Assembly (NCBI GenBank): GCA_031400715.1
Contig: JANNQK010000167.1
Span: forward strand, 1-41,015
Length of the DNA: 41,015 bases
DNA from: VFMC01 sp031400715
GTDB lineage: Bacteria > Actinomycetota > Acidimicrobiia > Acidimicrobiales > Ilumatobacteraceae
Reading direction: 5' to 3'
A program made the position numbers and the translations under genes. Below the pieces are notes generated by a model, which was not told where the DNA came from, searched no databases, and saw only the letters and a program-made list of their open reading frames with translations. Shown piece after piece: positions 7,974 to 16,570 of this stretch. Every line of letters starts with the position of its first letter. Positions within the stretch are counted from its first letter, which is position 1.

Positions 7974-9295
7974 CGGGCTCGCCACGAGGCGATGAACGGG
8001 GCGAGGACGGCGGCGAGATCTGGGTTCCCGATCTCGCGTAGCGAGTACGACGCGTGTCGAACCGGTCGATCGATGCGGACGATTCGGGCGAGATCGATCG
8101 GGGTGCCGGTCACCACGACGTCGCACGGAACGGCAGCGATCGTTGCGGTCAGATCGGCGAGCTGCTCATCGCCGTACCCCATGGCAGGCAGCACCGGACC
8201 GATGTGCGGGTACTTCTCGAACGTGGCTGCGATCGATCCGACGGCATACGGACGCGGGTCGACCAGCTCAGCGGCGCCCGCCTGTCGGGCAGCGACCGTG
8301 CCAGCGCCGAACGGCATTCCTCCGTGGGTGATCGTCGGTCCGTCCTCCACCACCAGCACCCTGGCCCCCGCGAGCGGAAGGCCGGCACTGAGCACGACGG
8401 GCGACTCGGCCCTCACGATGATGCTGTTCGGCGCCAGACGCCGCACGTTGGCCAGCACCGCGTCCACGTCGGACTGCTGGGCGCTGTCGATCTTGTTCAC
8501 CACGACGACGTCGGCCAGGCGGAGGTTCACCTCGCCCGGGTACCACCCGCACTCGTGGCCGGGCCGAAGGGGATCGACCACCGTGATCATCAGATCGGGC
8601 CGGTAGAAGGACATGTCGTTGTTGCCGCCATCCCACACGATCACGTCGGCCTCGGCCTCGGCGGCGCGAAGGATGGCCTCGTAGTCGACACCCGCCCACA
8701 TCACCATTCCTTCGCGAACCGGCAGTTCGTACTCTTCGCGTTCTTCGATCGTGGGATGCGACGCCTCGATGTCCCCGAGGGTGCCGAAACGTTGCACGCG
8801 CATCGCGTCGAGGTCGCCGTAGGGCATCGGGTGTCGCACCAAGGCGACTCGCAGCCCGGCGTCGAGCAGGATTCGGCCGACGCGTCGGGTGGTCTGGGAC
8901 TTGCCGGCGCCCGTGCGCGACGCACAGATGGCGACCACGGGTCTGGCCGAACGAAGCATCGTCGCGTCGGGGCCGAGCAGTCGGAAGTCGGCGCCGGCCG
9001 CCATCACCTCCGCGGAGAGGTGCATCACGTCGGCATAGGCCAGGTCGCTGTAGGCCAGCACCACCTCGTCGACGTGATGAGCGCGGATCAGCTGCGTCAA
9101 CTCGGCCTGCGGGCGGATGGGGATGCCCTCCGGGTAGGTCGGCCCCGCGAGCGACGCCGGAAAGCGCCGATCATCGATTCCAGGGATCTGTGCCGCGGTG
9201 AACGCCACGACACGCACGTCCGGATCGTCGCGGAACACCATCGCGAAGTCGTGGAAGTCACGACCACCTGCACCCATCACGATCACCCGTCTCAT
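7970..9295 (-). CDS. cyclic 2,3-diphosphoglycerate synthetase-like P-loop NTPase
   Basis: A 441-residue protein that starts MRRVIVMGAGGRDFHDFAM, a Rossmann-like N-terminal domain. A P-loop domain follows with Walker A ASRTGAGKSQTTRR, DVIVWDGGNNDMSFYRPDL, PGEVNLRLADVVVVNKIDSA and DGPTITHGGMPFGAGTVAA. This is the family named after the archaeal cyclic 2,3-diphosphoglycerate synthetase. Bacterial members are widespread in mesophiles and their real reaction is uncertain; the NKID motif suggests GTP. The start is set at ATG 9295 because a perfect AGGAGG lies seven bases upstream, so a longer frame from 9316 is unlikely. It is translationally coupled to carbamate kinase, which suggests a shared pathway. 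Confidence 0.8.
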   Translation of the reverse strand: MRRVIVMGAGGRDFHDFAMVFRDDPDVRVVAFTAAQIPGIDDRRFPASLAGPTYPEGIPIRPQAELTQLIRAHHVDEVVLAYSDLAYADVMHLSAEVMAAGADFRLLGPDATMLRSARPVVAICASRTGAGKSQTTRRVGRILLDAGLRVALVRHPMPYGDLDAMRVQRFGTLGDIEASHPTIEEREEYELPVREGMVMWAGVDYEAILRAAEAEADVIVWDGGNNDMSFYRPDLMITVVDPLRPGHECGWYPGEVNLRLADVVVVNKIDSAQQSDVDAVLANVRRLAPNSIIVRAESPVVLSAGLPLAGARVLVVEDGPTITHGGMPFGAGTVAARQAGAAELVDPRPYAVGSIAATFEKYPHIGPVLPAMGYGDEQLADLTATIAAVPCDVVVTGTPIDLARIVRIDRPVRHASYSLREIGNPDLAAVLAPFIASWRAR

Positions 9296-9302
9296 CAGCG
9301 TT

Positions 9303-9308
9303 CCTCCT
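9303..9308 (-). promoter_or_regulatory. strong Shine-Dalgarno for the GTPase-like/carbamate kinase pair
   Basis: The minus strand reads AGGAGG, with a 7-base spacer to ATG 9295. It is the clearest ribosome binding site in the window and decides the start codon of that gene. Confidence 0.85.
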
Positions 9309-9382
9309 GACGACATGGTGCGCCCGATGGCAGGCGATGAACCGGGCCGGAGGACCCGAATCCGACGTTCAGCCGACGAGCG

Positions 9383-10360
9383 TCAACTCATGAAGCCGGC
9401 GTAGAAGTACAGCGTCTGCGAACCGTCGGCGGCCATCTCGAGCGCAGTCAGGTTGATGACCGCGATGGAGATCGACGATGGGACGACGATCGCATCGAGC
9501 GTGTTGTCGTAGACGCCCAGGACCTGCAGCAGGATGGCCGGACCCGCACGTCCCCGGAACTGCAGCTGCCCCGCGTTGAGGCACGGCACGCTGAACCCGG
9601 CCTGCGGCTGGGCGAAGATCGACGGATAGGCATCGAACGGGGTGTCGGCGACGACCAACGGCGCCACCGTTGCGTTGAAGGCACTGTCGAGTTCGATCTG
9701 CAACTCGGCGAACTGGACCCCGGAGGCGGCCTGGTGATCGGTCTCGTACGACTGCCCATCGGCCGCGCAGCCGAAGCCGCCGACCACGACCCGCACGTCG
9801 CCGTTCAACGGAAGCGAGACCTCGCGGGCCACGTCCCCCACGCCCATGTCGCCGGCGACGAAGCCCTCCTCGCAGAAGATTCCCGCCGTTCCACACGCGA
9901 CGAACGGGGCGAGCGAGAACGAGATGCTGTCGGTCTGCACCGGCTGGCCGTCACCGGGTTGCGCTCGGAACGCGTGGTAGATGCCAGGCATCAACGCTGC
10001 GGACGCGTCGGCCGGGATCGCCGGTGACGGCTCGCCCGAGTAGTTCGACGCGCAGCACGGCGCATACGCCAGCGATGGCATCGGGCCGACCGGGACCCAA
10101 CCTGCGGGTGCAACGCTGACTGGAGTCGTCTCCGGCAGGGTTTCCGGGTCGGTGTCCGGAGTGGTGTCGGGCGCTGTCGTCTCGGGCGCTGTCGTGGTCG
10201 GCGTGGCGACGGTGGACTCGCTCGCTGCTGTGGTGGTGGTGGTGGTGATGATGGCAGCAGACGACTCAGCGGTCGGCGCTGCATCGTCATCGCCACATCC
10301 GGCGGCCACCAACGACATGACAGCGATCGCAACAGACCCTACGACGAGGCGATGGTTCAT
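9383..10360 (-). CDS. putative lipoprotein, Thr/Pro-rich linker, unknown function
   Basis: A 325-residue exported protein. It has a signal peptide (MNHRLVVGSVAIAVMSLVAAGC) whose lipobox Cys is residue 22. A low-complexity Thr/Ala/Pro/Glu linker follows, of a type common after lipobox cysteines in high-GC Gram-positives. The globular C-terminal part of about 250 residues carries several Cys (CCASN, ACGTAGIFCEEG, GFGCAADG, VPCLNAG) that could form disulfides outside the membrane. I do not recognise the domain. The gene lies downstream of iclR on the same strand, separated by 77 bp that contain a 12-bp tandem duplication (10415-10438). Confidence 0.75.
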   Translation of the reverse strand: MNHRLVVGSVAIAVMSLVAAGCGDDDAAPTAESSAAIITTTTTTAASESTVATPTTTAPETTAPDTTPDTDPETLPETTPVSVAPAGWVPVGPMPSLAYAPCCASNYSGEPSPAIPADASAALMPGIYHAFRAQPGDGQPVQTDSISFSLAPFVACGTAGIFCEEGFVAGDMGVGDVAREVSLPLNGDVRVVVGGFGCAADGQSYETDHQAASGVQFAELQIELDSAFNATVAPLVVADTPFDAYPSIFAQPQAGFSVPCLNAGQLQFRGRAGPAILLQVLGVYDNTLDAIVVPSSISIAVINLTALEMAADGSQTLYFYAGFMS

Positions 10361-10437
10361 GCCGCCAACGTTCGCGCGTTCGGCTCCGTTCGCCGTGGAC
10401 CGAGTGTCTCGACCCCCGACCTCGATCCCGACCTCGA

Positions 10438-11115
10438 TCAGGCGATGACGGGTGCGACGAAGCCGGCGCTGTGCGACAGCCGAGCCGCGTGTTCGGCGAC
10501 CGCGAGCCGCGCATCCGCCAGCGCGTCACCGGCGAGCCGGAACGACGGACCCACCACGCTCACTGCGGCCACCACCTGCTCACTCGCATCGCGCACCGGC
10601 GCCGAGACCGCGGTGATGCCGCTTTCGACGGCATCGACGCGGACTGCGACGCCGTCTCCGTCCACGTTGCCCGCAAGGGCGCGACCGACAGCGGTGCCCC
10701 GGCGAGGCACCGTGTGCCCCAGCCAGCTCACGTGGCGCACGGCATGCGTTCCCGACTCCATGGCAACGTAGACCGCAGTGCGGTGATCGGCGGCCTCGGC
10801 CAGATATGCGGACTCTCCCAAGGCTTCGGCGAGCGACGCCAGCACGGGCTCGGCCAGCCGTGGGAGCGTTGCGTTCGCGGCGAGGTTACGGGCGATGCGC
10901 AGCAGTTCGGGGCCCGGCACCCAGGCCCCGTCGGCCCGACGCACGGCGAATCCGGCAGCCTCCAGGGACCTCAGCTGGCGCAATGCGGTACTCGCGCTCA
11001 GGTCGACGGCACGAGCGAGGTCGGCAAGTGACAGCCCGAGCGGGTTGTCTGCGACTTCGCGCACCAGGCTGAGGCCGCGGTCGGTTGCCCGGGGCGTTTC
11101 GAGTACTTGCGGCAT
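10438..11115 (-). CDS. IclR-family transcriptional regulator
   Basis: About 225 residues. An N-terminal winged helix-turn-helix (SLADLARAVDLSASTALRQLRSLEAAGF) is followed by an IclR effector domain with the typical SWLGHTVPRRGTAVGRALAG and a C-terminal AAVSVVGPSFRL strand. I choose ATG 11115 because a CATACT hexamer lies seven bases upstream, fitting a leaderless transcript; GTG 11142 would add nine residues. The start lies inside a 49-bp element that is repeated just upstream of hutH. Autoregulation and control of the hut operon are therefore plausible but inferred. IclR effectors are small acids or aromatic catabolites; urocanate would be a natural candidate. Confidence 0.85.
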   Translation of the reverse strand: MPQVLETPRATDRGLSLVREVADNPLGLSLADLARAVDLSASTALRQLRSLEAAGFAVRRADGAWVPGPELLRIARNLAANATLPRLAEPVLASLAEALGESAYLAEAADHRTAVYVAMESGTHAVRHVSWLGHTVPRRGTAVGRALAGNVDGDGVAVRVDAVESGITAVSAPVRDASEQVVAAVSVVGPSFRLAGDALADARLAVAEHAARLSHSAGFVAPVIA

Positions 11116-11152
11116 GTTGCGCAGTATGGCCGCGTCTGCCACCAGATGGAAG
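11104..11152. promoter_or_regulatory. candidate IclR operator, copy A (iclR start region)
   Basis: This 49-bp stretch matches 12443-12491 at 39 of 49 positions without gaps. Identical blocks are TACTTGC, GTTGCGC, TATG and TGCCACCAGATG. It covers the iclR start codon and its putative -10 (CATACT on the minus strand, 11123-11128). A shared operator is my reading. A partial duplication of the iclR 5' end would look similar. Confidence 0.5.
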
Positions 11153-11233
11153 ATCCCGTCGATACACGGCTGGTCGGCGGGCTCGATGATCGATCGCGCC
11201 CGGACCTCCGGCGACCGGGCCGGACGAGCCGGC

Positions 11234-12322
11234 TCAGACCGCGGGTGTGGCCGAACGCGCCTTCCACTCGCGCCGCGCGACGATGCCGATCGTCACGACC
11301 GTGATCGGGATCACGAACAACAGCATGGCGTTCGTGTAGGTGCCGGTGGCGGAGTGATCCTGGGAGTCGAGCACCAGGTACGCGGTGTAGGCGACGTAGT
11401 AGAGCAGGAACACGGCACCCTCCCAGCGGGCGATGGACGACCCGGTGAAGAAGATCGGCAGGCACGCTGCGGCCACGGCGAGCATCACCCAGAAGTCGAA
11501 GCCCTGAACGGCACTCGAGATCTCCAGCGGCTCCGTCGCAACGATCGCGGAGAGACCGACGACGGCGAGGATGTTGAAGATGTTCGAGCCGATGACGTTG
11601 CCGACCGCGATGTCGCGCTCGCCACGAATGGTTGCCAAGACCGACGTCGCGACCTCGGGCATCGACGTTCCTGCTGCGACGATCGTCAGACCGATCACCA
11701 GTTTCGAGACACCGAGCGAGTCGGCGAACTCGATCGCGGCGTCGACGAGCCAACCGGCGCCGATCACGAGCAGGACGAGACCGGCGATCACGAGCGCGAT
11801 CTGCACCGGCAGCTTCTGGTCCCAGGTGCTCGACAGCGAGATGCCCTCGGCCTCGAGATCTGCAGCGCCCGACTTGGTCTCTTTGCGGCTCTGACGAATC
11901 AGCACCACGGTGTAGACAATGACCAGCGCGAACAGGATGAAGCCGTCGTAGCGCTGGATCTCGCCGTCAGCACCGAGCGCGATGAGCAGCAGGGAGGCGG
12001 CGATCATGATCGGCACCTCCTTGCGGATGATCTGGCGGTTGATCAGCAGCGGCGCGATCAGCGCGCAGGTCCCGAGGATGAACAGCACGTTGAAGATGTT
12101 CGAGCCGACCACGTTGCCGACGGCGATGTCGACATTTCCGTCGCGGGCCGATCCGACGGACACGGCCATCTCGGGCGAGCTGGTGCCGAATGCGACGACG
12201 GTGAGTCCCACGACCAGCGGGGCGACACCGAATCGGATGGCCAGCTTCCCGGCGCCGCGGACGAGCAACTCGGCACCGACGACGAGAAAGACGAGGCCGG
12301 CGATGAACGAGAGCACTGTCAC
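11234..12322 (-). CDS. sodium/calcium exchanger family (CaCA) cation antiporter
   Basis: About 362 residues with ten or so hydrophobic segments in two inverted halves. Each half carries an alpha-repeat: GTSSPEMAVSVG with GNVVGSNIFN, and GTSMPEVATSV with GNVIGSNIFN. The acidic residues in the GTSxPE motifs are the cation ligands of this family (YrbG/NCX type). It would exchange Ca2+ or another cation against Na+ or H+ across the membrane. The frame stays open upstream to GTG 12481, but the family normally begins right at the first helix. I therefore start at GTG 12322 (VTVLSFIAGLVFLV), with moderate confidence. It lies upstream of iclR on the same strand and divergent to hutH. No tie to histidine metabolism is evident. 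Confidence 0.85.
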   Translation of the reverse strand: MTVLSFIAGLVFLVVGAELLVRGAGKLAIRFGVAPLVVGLTVVAFGTSSPEMAVSVGSARDGNVDIAVGNVVGSNIFNVLFILGTCALIAPLLINRQIIRKEVPIMIAASLLLIALGADGEIQRYDGFILFALVIVYTVVLIRQSRKETKSGAADLEAEGISLSSTWDQKLPVQIALVIAGLVLLVIGAGWLVDAAIEFADSLGVSKLVIGLTIVAAGTSMPEVATSVLATIRGERDIAVGNVIGSNIFNILAVVGLSAIVATEPLEISSAVQGFDFWVMLAVAAACLPIFFTGSSIARWEGAVFLLYYVAYTAYLVLDSQDHSATGTYTNAMLLFVIPITVVTIGIVARREWKARSATPAV

Positions 12323-12442
12323 ACCGCACAACGTAGGTGGAGCCCGCGCGACCTGCGACATCCTGCCCAGCTGCTCGACATGCAGTCGTGTCGGCTTCGA
12401 CACGATCGACACGCCCACACCGTCCAGCAGCGGCGGTTCGGA

Positions 12443-12491
12443 TACTTGCAACAAGTTGCGCTCTATGACAGCATTTGCCACCAGATGAAAG
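12443..12491. promoter_or_regulatory. candidate IclR operator, copy B (hutH upstream)
   Basis: This is the partner of 11104-11152, ending at codon 3 of hutH. It contains a perfect palindrome GCAAC-AA-GTTGC at 12448-12459, degenerate in copy A. It sits where a repressor would block hut transcription initiation. Confidence 0.5.
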
Positions 12492-14044
12492 CTTCCGCGA
12501 ACACTTCCGCTGTCGAACTACGAGGTCGCGGGCTCACGATCGGCGAGGTCGTCGCGGTGGCGCGAGGCCATCACATGGTGCAGCTCAGCGACCATGCACG
12601 CGCCGCCATGGAGCGCTCCGCCGCTCTGGTCGACGGCTTCGTCACCCAGGAGACGCCGGTCTACGGCGTCACCACCGGCTTCGGTTCGCTGGCCGCCACG
12701 GTCATCCCCTCCGATCGAACCGCAGAGCTGCAGGTGGCCCTCGTGCGATCGCATGCGACGGGAATGGGCGACGCCGTCGAGCGCGAGGTCGTGCGGGCGT
12801 TGCTGCTCCTCCGTGCGCGGAGCCTGTCGATGGCGTACTCGGGCGTTCGTCCCGAGATCGTCGACCTCCAACTGGCGATGTTGGCCCACGACATCACGCC
12901 GGTGGTTCGTGAGTACGGCTCGCTCGGTGCCAGCGGCGACCTCGCCCCGTTGAGCCATTGCGCGCTGTCGCTCATCGGCGAAGGAGAGGTGTCGACAGGC
13001 GACGGAACCATCGAGCCATCCATCGTCGCCTTCAAGCGTGCCGGTCTGCACCCGCTCGTCCTCAGGGCCAAGGAGGGGCTGGCGCTGATCAACGGCACCG
13101 ATGGCATCCTGGGCATGCTCTGCCTCGCGCTCCACGATCTCTCGGCGCTGGCCCGCCTCGCCGACATCACCGCCTCGATGACGGTGGAGGGCATCATGGG
13201 CACCGACCGAGCGTTCGCCGCAGACCTGCAAGCACTTCGCCCGCAGGTGGGCCAGGCCGTGAGCGCGCGCAACATGCAGCGCATCCTCGGCGACTCGCCG
13301 ATGGTGGCCAGCCATCGCGTCGGCGACGGCAAGGTGCAGGACGCATACTCACTGCGGTGCACTCCGCAGGTGCACGGCGCCGCGCTCGACACGATCCACC
13401 ACGCGCGCACGATCGCCGAGCGCGAGCTCGACGCAGCGATCGACAACCCGATGATCCTGCCCGACGGTCGGGTGGAGAGTTGTGGCAACTTCCACGGAGC
13501 ACCGGTCGCGTTCGTGTGCGACTTCCTCGCCATCGCCTCGAGCGAGCTGTCGGCGATCAGCGAGCGGCGCACGGATCGCCTGCTCGATGTCGCCCGATCC
13601 CACGGCCTGCCGCCGTTCCTGTCGCCCGACGCCGGCGTGAACAGCGGGATGATGATCGCCCATTACACACAGGCGGCGATGGCGATGGACAACCAGCGCC
13701 TCGCGGTCCCGGCGAGCACCCAATCGCTGCCCACGAGCGCGATGCAGGAGGACCACGTGTCGAACGGGTGGGCGGCCGCGCGCAAGCTGCGGCGCAGCGT
13801 CGACAACCTGCGCCGCATCCTTGCGGTCGAACTGGTGTGCGCGGCGGCGGCTCTCGACCTCCGCAGCCCGTTGCGGCCGGGCCCGGCGACCGGAGCGGCG
13901 CTCGACGTGCTGCGCCGCGATGTCGCGGGTCCCGGCCCCGACCGCTGGCTGTCACCCGATCTGCGCATCGCCGAATCACGCCTCGCCGACGGCAGCGTGC
14001 TCGACGCCGTCGAATTCGTCATCGGCCCGTTGGAGGTCCTCTAG
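12485..14044 (+). CDS. hutH: histidine ammonia-lyase
   Basis: A 519-residue enzyme that deaminates L-histidine to trans-urocanate. The MIO electrophile is formed from Ala149-Ser150-Gly151 in GSLGASGDLAPLSH. Tyr60 (TPVYGVTTGFGS), His90 (RSHATGMGD), LINGTDGILGML and the C-terminal TSAMQEDHVSNGWAAARKLR region match bacterial histidase, especially the actinobacterial type, rather than phenylalanine or tyrosine ammonia-lyase. ATG 12485 gives the expected length. There is no clear Shine-Dalgarno, but the candidate IclR operator ends at this start. The stop codon abuts the hutU start directly, so this is the first gene of a six-gene operon. Confidence 0.95.
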   Translation: MKASANTSAVELRGRGLTIGEVVAVARGHHMVQLSDHARAAMERSAALVDGFVTQETPVYGVTTGFGSLAATVIPSDRTAELQVALVRSHATGMGDAVEREVVRALLLLRARSLSMAYSGVRPEIVDLQLAMLAHDITPVVREYGSLGASGDLAPLSHCALSLIGEGEVSTGDGTIEPSIVAFKRAGLHPLVLRAKEGLALINGTDGILGMLCLALHDLSALARLADITASMTVEGIMGTDRAFAADLQALRPQVGQAVSARNMQRILGDSPMVASHRVGDGKVQDAYSLRCTPQVHGAALDTIHHARTIAERELDAAIDNPMILPDGRVESCGNFHGAPVAFVCDFLAIASSELSAISERRTDRLLDVARSHGLPPFLSPDAGVNSGMMIAHYTQAAMAMDNQRLAVPASTQSLPTSAMQEDHVSNGWAAARKLRRSVDNLRRILAVELVCAAAALDLRSPLRPGPATGAALDVLRRDVAGPGPDRWLSPDLRIAESRLADGSVLDAVEFVIGPLEVL

Positions 14045-15715
14045 ATGTCCGGTCCCCGTCCCGTCCGCGCCAATCGCGGCACCGATCTCACCTGTCTCGG
14101 CTGGCCACAGGAAGCGGCCCACCGGATGATGCACAACAACCTCGATCCAGAGGTGGCCGAACGGCCGGACGACCTGGTCGTGTACGGCGGCACCGGACGG
14201 GCTGCCCGCAGCTGGGACGCGTTCGACGCGATGGCCCGAACGCTCACCACCTTGCGCGCCGACGAGACGATGCTCGTGCAGAGCGGCAAGCCGGTCGGTG
14301 TGTTCCGCACACACGAGTGGGCGCCCCGGGTGCTGCTGGCCAACTCGAACCTGGTGCCGCAATGGGGCACCTGGGACGAGTTCCGGCGGCTCGAGGCGAT
14401 GGGCCTCACGATGTACGGCCAGATGACGGCGGGTTCGTGGATCTACATCGGCACGCAGGGCATCCTGCAGGGCACCTACGAATGCTTCGCCGAGATCGGC
14501 CGCAAGAGGTTCGCGGGCCCCGGCTACGACGGCACCCTCGCCGGCACGATCACCCTCACGGCCGGGCTCGGCGGCATGGGCGGTGCGCAGCCGCTCGCCG
14601 TCACCATGAACGGTGGCGTTGCACTGTGCATCGAGGTCGACGCGTGGCGGGCAGAACGCCGGGTCGAGCACCGCTACCTCGACGAGATCGCCGACTCGGT
14701 GGAGGATGCCGTCGCCAGGTGCATCAGGGCCCGTGACGACAAGCGCGCCCTGTCCGTCGGACTGGTCGGCAACGCTGCCGTGCTGGTCCCGCAGTTGCTG
14801 GCGATGGACTTCCCGGCCGACATCGTGACCGACCAGACCAGTGCTCACGACCCGCTCAGCTACGTGCCGGCCGACCTCACCCCAGCAGCCACCGCCGAGA
14901 TGGCCCGAACCGATCCGCAGGAGCTGATCCGGCGCTCGCGGGAGTCGATGGCAACGCACTGTCGGGCGATGGTGGGGTTCCTCGACAAGGGCGCCGAAGT
15001 GTTCGACTACGGCAACAGCCTGCGCACCGAGGCGCAGCTCGGCGGCCTCGAGCGAGCCTTCGACTACCCGGGGTTCCTGCCCGCGTACATCCGCCCTCTG
15101 TTCTGCGAGGGCAAGGGACCCTTCCGGTGGGTGGCGCTCTCCGGCGATCCCGCCGACATCGCGGCAACGGACCGTGCGGTGCTGGAGGAGTTTCCCGACG
15201 ACGAAGGACTTCATCGCTGGATCACGATGGCCCAGGAGCGCGTTGCGTTCCAAGGCCTCCCGGCACGGATCTGCTGGCTCGGCTACGGGGAACGCCACCG
15301 CCTCGGCCTGCGCTTCAACGAGATGGTTCGGCGGGGAGAGCTGAAGGCACCGATCGTGATCGGTCGCGATCACCTCGACTCGGGATCGGTCGCCTCGCCC
15401 TATCGCGAGACCGAGTCGATGCTCGACGGCAGCGACGCGATCGCCGACTGGCCGCTCCTGAATGCGCTCGTCAACACCTCCAGCGGCGCCACGTGGGTGA
15501 GCATCCACCACGGCGGTGGTGTCGGCATCGGGCGATCGATCCACGCAGGGATGGTGGCGCTGGCCGACGGTACCGACCTCGCCGCGGAGAAGCTCTCGCG
15601 AGTACTGGTGAACGACCCCGGTATGGGGGTCATCCGCCATGCCGACGCCGGCTACGACATCGCCACCGATGTTGCCGCGGCGCGCGGGGTGCGCATTCCC
15701 ATGCTGGAATCGTGA
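14045..15715 (+). CDS. hutU: urocanate hydratase
   Basis: A 556-residue full-length urocanase that converts urocanate to 4-imidazolone-5-propionate with a tightly bound NAD+. Motifs include MMHNNLDPEVAE, VVYGGTGRAAR, QSGKPVGVFRTHEWAPRVL, MTAGSWIYIGTQGILQGTYE, the NAD-binding TAGLGGMGGAQPLA and ARICWLGYGER, which holds the conserved catalytic-loop Cys. The C-terminal SSGATWVSIHHGGGVGIG is also family-typical. The ATG follows the hutH stop with no gap, and the next gene starts two bases after its stop, which indicates tight coupling. Confidence 0.96.
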   Translation: MSGPRPVRANRGTDLTCLGWPQEAAHRMMHNNLDPEVAERPDDLVVYGGTGRAARSWDAFDAMARTLTTLRADETMLVQSGKPVGVFRTHEWAPRVLLANSNLVPQWGTWDEFRRLEAMGLTMYGQMTAGSWIYIGTQGILQGTYECFAEIGRKRFAGPGYDGTLAGTITLTAGLGGMGGAQPLAVTMNGGVALCIEVDAWRAERRVEHRYLDEIADSVEDAVARCIRARDDKRALSVGLVGNAAVLVPQLLAMDFPADIVTDQTSAHDPLSYVPADLTPAATAEMARTDPQELIRRSRESMATHCRAMVGFLDKGAEVFDYGNSLRTEAQLGGLERAFDYPGFLPAYIRPLFCEGKGPFRWVALSGDPADIAATDRAVLEEFPDDEGLHRWITMAQERVAFQGLPARICWLGYGERHRLGLRFNEMVRRGELKAPIVIGRDHLDSGSVASPYRETESMLDGSDAIADWPLLNALVNTSSGATWVSIHHGGGVGIGRSIHAGMVALADGTDLAAEKLSRVLVNDPGMGVIRHADAGYDIATDVAAARGVRIPMLES

Positions 15716-15717
15716 CC

Positions 15718-16569
15718 ATGGAGCACCAGATCGGGGGACGCCCAATCGAGGAAGGAACGGTCGAGGAAGGAACGGTCGGCGGAGACACGATCGAGGGCGA
15801 CTACTGGCGCGATGGGGCGGTGTGCGTGCGCGGCGCGTTCACGAGCGAACACATCGCCTTGGCCGAAGCGGCCATCGACGCCAACCTTGCATCGCTGTCC
15901 GGCACCGCAAAGCGGGCGAGTGCCACCGACGACGGCGCGTTCATCGAGGACTTCTGCAACTGGCGGCGAATCCCCGAGATGGAGCGGTTCATCCGCGACA
16001 GCGGCGCTGCCCGTCTCGCCGGAGAACTGATGGGCGCAACCCAGGTTCGGCTCTATCACGACCATGTGCTGGTGAAGGAGCCGGGCACCAAGCAGCGCAC
16101 ACCCTGGCACCAGGATCTGCCGTACTACAACGTCGACGGTCGACTGAACATCAGCATGTGGTGCCCGGTCGACCCGGTCGACCGCCAGAGCACGCTCGAG
16201 TTCGTCGCCGGGTCGCATCTCGGACCGTGGTACATGCCGCGCACGTTCCTCGACGGTCAGGCCAAGTGGTTCCCCGACGGTTCGCTCCAGGAGTTGCCGG
16301 TGATCGACGGCAACCCTGCGTTTCCGATCATCGGTTGGGAGCTCGAGCCCGGTGACGCCGTGTTCTTCCACATGCTCACGCTGCACACCGCCGGTGGCGT
16401 GAGTGGCCGGAGCCGTCGGCGGGTGCTCAGCGTCCGCTTCCTCGGCGACGACATGGTGCATGCCCCGAGACGGTGGGTCACCTCGCCACCGTTCCCCGGC
16501 CTCGAAGACGAGCTTCCTGCGGGTGCAGCGCTCGACCACCCCCTGTTCCCCGTGCTGTGGAACGCCTGA
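15718..16569 (+). CDS. phytanoyl-CoA dioxygenase (PhyH)-family Fe(II)/2-oxoglutarate oxygenase
   Basis: A 283-residue protein with the double-stranded beta-helix metal triad. His131 and Asp133 come from WHQDLPYYNVDG and a distal His223 from LTLHTAGG, followed by a Ser/Arg-rich stretch (SGRSRRRVLSVRF) that would hold 2-oxoglutarate. LPYYNVDGRLNISMWCPVDP is typical of bacterial PhyH proteins acting on small molecules (ectoine-hydroxylase-like). It starts two bases after hutU and ends one base before the deformylase-like gene, so it is clearly co-transcribed with hut. It has no place in the standard pathway. It may open the route to a modified histidine or a side product, but the substrate is unknown. 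Codons 11-20 contain a 15-bp tandem duplication (15748-15777). Confidence 0.85.
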   Translation: MEHQIGGRPIEEGTVEEGTVGGDTIEGDYWRDGAVCVRGAFTSEHIALAEAAIDANLASLSGTAKRASATDDGAFIEDFCNWRRIPEMERFIRDSGAARLAGELMGATQVRLYHDHVLVKEPGTKQRTPWHQDLPYYNVDGRLNISMWCPVDPVDRQSTLEFVAGSHLGPWYMPRTFLDGQAKWFPDGSLQELPVIDGNPAFPIIGWELEPGDAVFFHMLTLHTAGGVSGRSRRRVLSVRFLGDDMVHAPRRWVTSPPFPGLEDELPAGAALDHPLFPVLWNA

Positions 16570-16570
16570 C

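Noticed and set aside
7011..9295. Carbamate kinase as part of the hut/FDH ammonia and CO2 pathway
   Set aside because: It lies more than 3 kb away on the other strand with unrelated genes between. A metabolic link is imaginable but nothing in the sequence supports it.
10152..10448. Plus-strand Val/Ala-rich small open frame
   Set aside because: It is the mirror of the Thr-rich linker of the lipoprotein at 9383-10360; low-complexity antisense.
12446..12469. -35/-10 pair (TTGCAA and TATGAC) for hutH
   Set aside because: The spacer is only 12 bp, too short for a sigma-70-type promoter. The conserved bases are better explained by an operator.
12323..12481. N-terminal extension of the antiporter (to GTG 12481) that resembles the IclR N-terminus (MANAVIERN versus MADAAILRN)
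   Set aside because: The similarity follows the shared 49-bp DNA element and fades beyond it; antiporters of this family start at the first helix. A fused regulator-transporter is not supported.
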